The translations under genes were made by a program, and so were the position numbers. 16,895 nucleotides of DNA from JABDPF01 sp036351575. Its GTDB lineage: Bacteria > Pseudomonadota > Gammaproteobacteria > Xanthomonadales > SZUA-36. Shown in pieces: positions 13,959 to 16,895 of the stretch; the first letter of the stretch is position 1, and each line of letters starts with the position of its first letter. The notes under the pieces are model-generated. The model did not search any database, was not told the DNA's origin, and was given only the letters and a program-made list of their open reading frames with translations. The stretch lies in NCBI GenBank assembly GCA_036351575.1, contig JAZBPJ010000182.1, positions 1 to 16,895 of the forward strand. The letters are read 5' to 3'.

Positions 13959-15335
13959 ATGAGCACACCCAGGACCATCATCGAGCCGTTCCGGATCAAG
14001 TCCGTCGAACCCATCCGCATGACCACCCGCCAGGAGCGCGAGCAGTGTATCCGCGCAGCGCATTACAACCTGTTCACCCTGCACTCCGATGATGTCCTCA
14101 TCGACCTGCTGACCGATTCCGGCACGGCCAGCATGAGCGCCCGGCAGTGGGGCGCCATCATGGAGGGTGACGAATCCTACGCGGGCAGCCCGTCGTTCTA
14201 CCGCTTCAAGTCCGCGGTGGAAAACCTGATGCCTTTCAAGTACCTGATCCCCACGCACCAGGGCAGAGCCGCGGAAAGCATCCTCTTCACGATGGTCGCC
14301 AGGCCGCACCATGTCATTCCCAACAACACGCACTTCGATACCACGCGAGCCAATATCGAGGCGCAGGGATCCGAGGCGGTGGACCTGGTCATAAAAGAGG
14401 GCCGCGACCCCGACTCCGAACACCCGTTCAAGGGCAACATGGACATCGAACGGCTGGACGCCTTCATCTCCGAGCGCGGAGCTGAAAACGTGCCGCTCTG
14501 CATGCTGACCATCACCAACAATTCCGGGGGCGGCCAACCCGTGTCGATGGAGAATATCCGCCAGACACGCGCGGTCTGCGACCGCCACGGCATACCGCTG
14601 TTCATCGACGCCTGCCGCTTCGCCGAGAATGCCTGGTTCATCAAGCAGCGCGAGCCAGGCTACCAGGACAAGCCCGTGATCGAGATCGTGCGTGAAATGT
14701 TTTCCCACGCCGACGGCTGCACCATGAGCGCCAAGAAGGACGGGCTCGCCAACATCGGCGGCTGGCTGGCCATGAACAGAGAGGACTGGGCTGTCGATTG
14801 CCGCAACCGGCTGATCCTGACTGAAGGGTTCTCGACTTATGGCGGGCTGTCCGGCCGGGACCTCGAGGCGATCGCCGTCGGTCTGGAAGAAGTGGTGCAG
14901 GAAGATTACCTGAGATACCGCATCGCCTCCACCGAGTACGTGGCCCGTCATATTTCTGAAACCGGGGTTCCGATCATGAAGCCGGCCGGCGGGCACGCCG
15001 TGTACATCGACGCGCGCCGCATGCTGCCGCATATTCCGCCGCTGCAGTACCCGGGCCAATCACTGGCCGTGGAGCTGTACAAGGAAGGCGGCATCCGCGG
15101 CTGCGAGATCGGCACCGCCATGTTTGGCCTGCATCCCGACGGCTCTGAGTCTCCGGCGCACATGGACCTCGTGCGCCTCGCGATCCCGCGACGCATGTAC
15201 ACGCAGGCCCACATGGATTACGTGGTCGAGGTGATTGCCAGTGTCCATGAGAACCGCGATAAGCTGCGCGGCATGAAGTTCATCCGCCAGCCGAAGGCCC
15301 TGCGGCACTTCACCGGGCGCTTTGACTACGTCTGA
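13959..15335 (+). CDS. PLP-dependent beta-eliminating lyase, tryptophanase-like (TnaA/TPL family)
   Basis: 458 residues, close to tyrosine phenol-lyase (456) and tryptophanase (471). The family splits aromatic amino acids into pyruvate, ammonia and indole or phenol. The PLP lysine is Lys260 (MSAKKDG), the catalytic tyrosine is Tyr74 (GDESYAGS), and the PLP pocket shows IPTHQGR and IDACRFAENAW. Residues that separate the two enzymes favour tryptophanase: Asp127 (FDTT; Thr in TPL), Ile384 (CEIG; TPL has the substrate-binding Arg381) and His450 (LRHF; Phe448 in TPL). Other stretches look TPL-like (GLSGRDLEAIAVGL, FDTTRAN). I infer tryptophanase or a related specificity, not proven. The gene is cotranscribed with the Lrp-type regulator and ends overlapping the convergent GcvR-like gene by ten bases. 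Confidence 0.85.
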   Translation: MSTPRTIIEPFRIKSVEPIRMTTRQEREQCIRAAHYNLFTLHSDDVLIDLLTDSGTASMSARQWGAIMEGDESYAGSPSFYRFKSAVENLMPFKYLIPTHQGRAAESILFTMVARPHHVIPNNTHFDTTRANIEAQGSEAVDLVIKEGRDPDSEHPFKGNMDIERLDAFISERGAENVPLCMLTITNNSGGGQPVSMENIRQTRAVCDRHGIPLFIDACRFAENAWFIKQREPGYQDKPVIEIVREMFSHADGCTMSAKKDGLANIGGWLAMNREDWAVDCRNRLILTEGFSTYGGLSGRDLEAIAVGLEEVVQEDYLRYRIASTEYVARHISETGVPIMKPAGGHAVYIDARRMLPHIPPLQYPGQSLAVELYKEGGIRGCEIGTAMFGLHPDGSESPAHMDLVRLAIPRRMYTQAHMDYVVEVIASVHENRDKLRGMKFIRQPKALRHFTGRFDYV

Positions 15336-15853
15336 GGGGTTTCCAGGCTGAGATCGACCATCAGTTCGTTGGCGAGATCTTCCAGTTCCTCCCGCAGCTT
15401 GTCGGTATCCGTCGCGGCCGGAATGAACACCTTGGCGTGGGCGAGGAACAGGCGTTCACCGGACATCGACGCGCTCTGCACGGTCGTTTCGAGTTCGTGC
15501 ACGTTCACGGCGTGACGGGCCAGCACTTCGGCTATGTCATGCACGATGCCGGGCCGATCCTGGCCAACCAGCTCCAGGGCGACTGCGCGCGTGTCGTCAT
15601 CTGCGCCGCCGCCGGGGCAAGTCCTGGCGAGGACGTGAATTCCATCCGCTTTCAGTGCGCTCAGCGCATCCAGGAACGCATCGCTGCGCTCCTCCGGCAG
15701 TTCAGCGAGCAGGATTCCGGCAAACTGGCCGGCCAGCGAAAGCATGCTGCTCTCGGTCCAGTTGCCGCCGTTGCTGGCCAGTACATCGGACAGTGTTTCG
15801 ACAATACCGGGCCGGTCGTCACTCAGCACTGACAGCACGATGGATGAATTCAT
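15326..15853 (-). CDS. GcvR-like tandem ACT-domain protein
   Basis: 175 residues with two ACT domains. The first (about 1-80) begins SSIVLSVLSDDRPGIVETLSDVLASNGGNW, and the second (about 90-170) begins AVALELVGQDRPGIVHDIAEVLARHAVNVHE. Both carry the DRPGIV ligand-binding turn. This is the architecture of the glycine cleavage repressor GcvR, which in E. coli opposes GcvA through protein contact. No gcv genes are nearby, so the partner here is unknown and the call is by family. The ATG at 15853 has AGGA about eight bases upstream. The 3' end overlaps the lyase gene tail-to-tail by ten bases, with no room for a terminator between them. Confidence 0.88.
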   Translation of the reverse strand: MNSSIVLSVLSDDRPGIVETLSDVLASNGGNWTESSMLSLAGQFAGILLAELPEERSDAFLDALSALKADGIHVLARTCPGGGADDDTRAVALELVGQDRPGIVHDIAEVLARHAVNVHELETTVQSASMSGERLFLAHAKVFIPAATDTDKLREELEDLANELMVDLSLETPQT

Positions 15854-16028
15854 GAAATTTTCCTGGGCTCGTTCGTTTACTCAAAAACAGGGTCAGCTAT
15901 GGTAAACCATAATGCTTGCCGGGAGTATGCCGCCACGCTCCTATGCACCCTCGCCCGAATCTGCGAGCGATCACAGGCCGGTACAGCTTCGACTTTGATT
16001 TTTTTCTGCAGCAGGCATTGAAATTCCA
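15854..16028. other. Intergenic leader between the divergent gcvR-like and ompW-like genes
   Basis: No gene is supported in this stretch. It contains a small inverted repeat TATGGTAAACCATA (15898-15911), upstream of the gcvR-like gene, whose function is unclear. Sequence becomes AT-rich toward the ompW-like promoter. Confidence 0.5.
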
Positions 16029-16042
16029 TTGATTTGAATCAA
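16029..16042. promoter_or_regulatory. FNR/ANR binding site upstream of ompW
   Basis: TTGATttgaATCAA matches the FNR/ANR consensus TTGAT-N4-ATCAA perfectly, and flanking A/T make a 16-bp palindrome (16028-16043). Its centre lies about 41.5 bases upstream of the start predicted from the -10 at 16065-16070, the class II activation position. E. coli ompW and Pseudomonas oprG are known to be controlled by FNR/ANR. Confidence 0.8.
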
Positions 16043-16064
16043 TCTTGAGGCATCTTGATAGAGA

Positions 16065-16070
16065 GATAAT
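16065..16070 (+). promoter_or_regulatory. -10 element of the ompW promoter
   Basis: GATAAT (5/6 to TATAAT) lies 22 bases downstream of the FNR site. Transcription would start near 16077, giving a 35-base leader that includes the RBS AGGAG (16098-16102). Confidence 0.6.
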
Positions 16071-16111
16071 GTGAGATTAATTTCGTCAACACTTGGCAGG
16101 AGTCAAAAAAA

Positions 16112-16714
16112 ATGAAATTCAAAGCAGTCCTTGGAGCAGTTTTTCTTTCCGCGGTTTTCGCCGCGCCGGCAATGGCGCTGGAAAAAGGCGACATGATCGT
16201 CCGTGCCGGCTGGACCACCGTCAGCCCGAAAGGCAATAACCACAGCGTGGTCAACGTCGATTCCGGCAGTTCGCTGGGAATCAACTTTGCATACATGCTG
16301 ACCCCGCACTTCTCGGTCGAAGTGCTCGGCGCCTATCCCTTTGAGCACGACATCAACCTGAACGGCGGCGGAAAAGTAGCCAGCACCAAGCACCTGCCGC
16401 CGACGGTTTCGCTGCAGTATCACTTCATGACCGACAAGACCTTCAAGCCCTACGTCGGCCTGGGCCTGAACTACACCACGTTCTTCAGCACCAAGACCAC
16501 CGGCGCGCTCGAAGGCACCAAGCTGACGCTGGGTGACAGCTTTGGCCTCGCCGGCGAAATCGGCGCGGACATCATGCTGGAAAACAACTGGCTGCTGAAC
16601 TTCTCGGCCCGTTACATGGACATCGACACCAAGGCCAAGCTGGACGGCGCATCGCTTGGCGACGTCAACATCGACCCCTGGGTGTATACCTTTGCAGTCG
16701 GTTACAAGTTCTGA
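16112..16714 (+). CDS. ompW: OmpW-family outer membrane protein
   Basis: 200 residues. A signal peptide MKFKAVLGAVFLSAVFAAPAMA precedes a probable cleavage after Ala22. The mature part begins LEKGDMIVRAGWTTVSP and alternates like an eight-stranded beta-barrel (FAYMLTPHFSVEVLGAYPF, TVSLQYHF, KPYVGLGLNYTTFF, LLNFSARYMDI). It ends in YTFAVGYKF with a C-terminal Phe recognised by the Bam complex. OmpW proteins form narrow hydrophobic channels in the outer membrane, and their expression often responds to oxygen. The ATG has AGGAG nine bases upstream. A perfect FNR box precedes the gene and a bidirectional terminator follows. The physiological substrate is not known. Confidence 0.93.
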   Translation: MKFKAVLGAVFLSAVFAAPAMALEKGDMIVRAGWTTVSPKGNNHSVVNVDSGSSLGINFAYMLTPHFSVEVLGAYPFEHDINLNGGGKVASTKHLPPTVSLQYHFMTDKTFKPYVGLGLNYTTFFSTKTTGALEGTKLTLGDSFGLAGEIGADIMLENNWLLNFSARYMDIDTKAKLDGASLGDVNIDPWVYTFAVGYKF

Positions 16715-16743
16715 CAAGTAATACAGCGGGCGCGTCCCGCAAT

Positions 16744-16773
16744 AAAAAAGCGGGCCCTGAGCCCGCTTTTTTT
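16744..16773. terminator. Bidirectional rho-independent terminator
   Basis: The stem GCGGGC/GCCCGC (16750-16755 and 16761-16766, loop CCTGA) is flanked by six A on the left and a run of seven T on the right. It can end transcription of ompW from the left and of the partial minus-strand gene from the right. Confidence 0.92.
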
Positions 16774-16785
16774 GTGTTTGAAAAA

Positions 16786-16895
16786 TTACCAGTCGCGAAC
16801 CATGCAGACGGGGCAGCGGACCTGGCCGCGGAAAAACTGCAGGCCGTTCCGGTCGGTCATTTCGGGGCTCGCCGGCACGACAACGATGGAAGCGC
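16786..16895 (-). CDS. C-terminal end of an unrecognised protein with a CPVC motif (partial)
   Basis: The last 36 codons of a minus-strand frame run in from the right edge and end at TAA (16788-16786). The visible end includes IVVVPASPEMTDRNG, then FFRGQVRCPVCMVRDW. A C-x-x-C pair close to the end could bind zinc or be redox-active. The frame stops just after the shared terminator, in convergent orientation to ompW, which supports a real gene. I do not recognise the family. Confidence 0.55.
   Translation of the reverse strand, partial: ASIVVVPASPEMTDRNGLQFFRGQVRCPVCMVRDW

Noticed and set aside
13791..15059. 422-codon minus-strand open frame opposite the lyase
   Set aside because: Shadow frame of the PLP lyase; no RBS and no family features.

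Overview
The window looks like chromosomal DNA of a free-living, GC-rich gammaproteobacterium. The order rpsT / murJ-ribF-ileS-lspA-ispH / minor pilins, with obg on the far side of rpsT, is the block known from Pseudomonas and relatives, but several members are missing here (fkpB, fimT/fimU, pilY1, and rplU/rpmA beside obg). The genus cannot be read from this sequence; a marine or environmental lineage outside the model genera is a guess.

Layout. 4-79 is a tRNA-Thr(CGU) gene on the minus strand with its own strong promoter. 262-2529 (plus) is a tightly overlapped minor-pilin operon pilV-pilW-pilX-pilE. 2558-10156 (minus) is a housekeeping block: murJ (lipid II flippase), ribF (FMN/FAD synthesis), ileS (isoleucyl-tRNA synthetase), lspA (lipoprotein signal peptidase), ispH (isoprenoid synthesis) and a Nu-class-like glutathione S-transferase, with ATGA overlaps at ileS/lspA and lspA/ispH. 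rpsT (ribosomal protein S20, UUG start) diverges from murJ and ends at a strong terminator.

10609-12244 holds obg, bracketed by two clusters of short palindromic repeats. The same hairpin family lies on both sides of obg in opposite orientation. One repeat encodes the last residues and stop codon of Obg, and another begins at the stop codon of hppD. Upstream of obg a 95-bp segment is tandemly duplicated and carries a 31-bp near-perfect palindrome resembling REP-type elements.

12245-15335 is an aromatic amino acid module: hppD (4-hydroxyphenylpyruvate dioxygenase, minus) diverges from an Lrp/AsnC regulator that is translationally close to a tryptophanase/tyrosine phenol-lyase family enzyme. 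The AT-rich divergent region contains a 17-bp perfect palindrome, a direct repeat with a 40-bp period and a perfect TATAAT box for hppD. Convergent to the lyase is a GcvR-like tandem-ACT protein (minus). The right end has an OmpW-family outer membrane protein, preceded by a perfect FNR/ANR box placed as in a class II anaerobic promoter and followed by a bidirectional terminator. The C-terminal end of an unrecognised protein with a CPVC motif runs off the edge.

No CRISPR array, phage gene, transposase gene or obvious new defence system was seen. The most unusual features are the repeat architecture around obg, the pilin cluster without pilY1, and the regulator-lyase-dioxygenase module.
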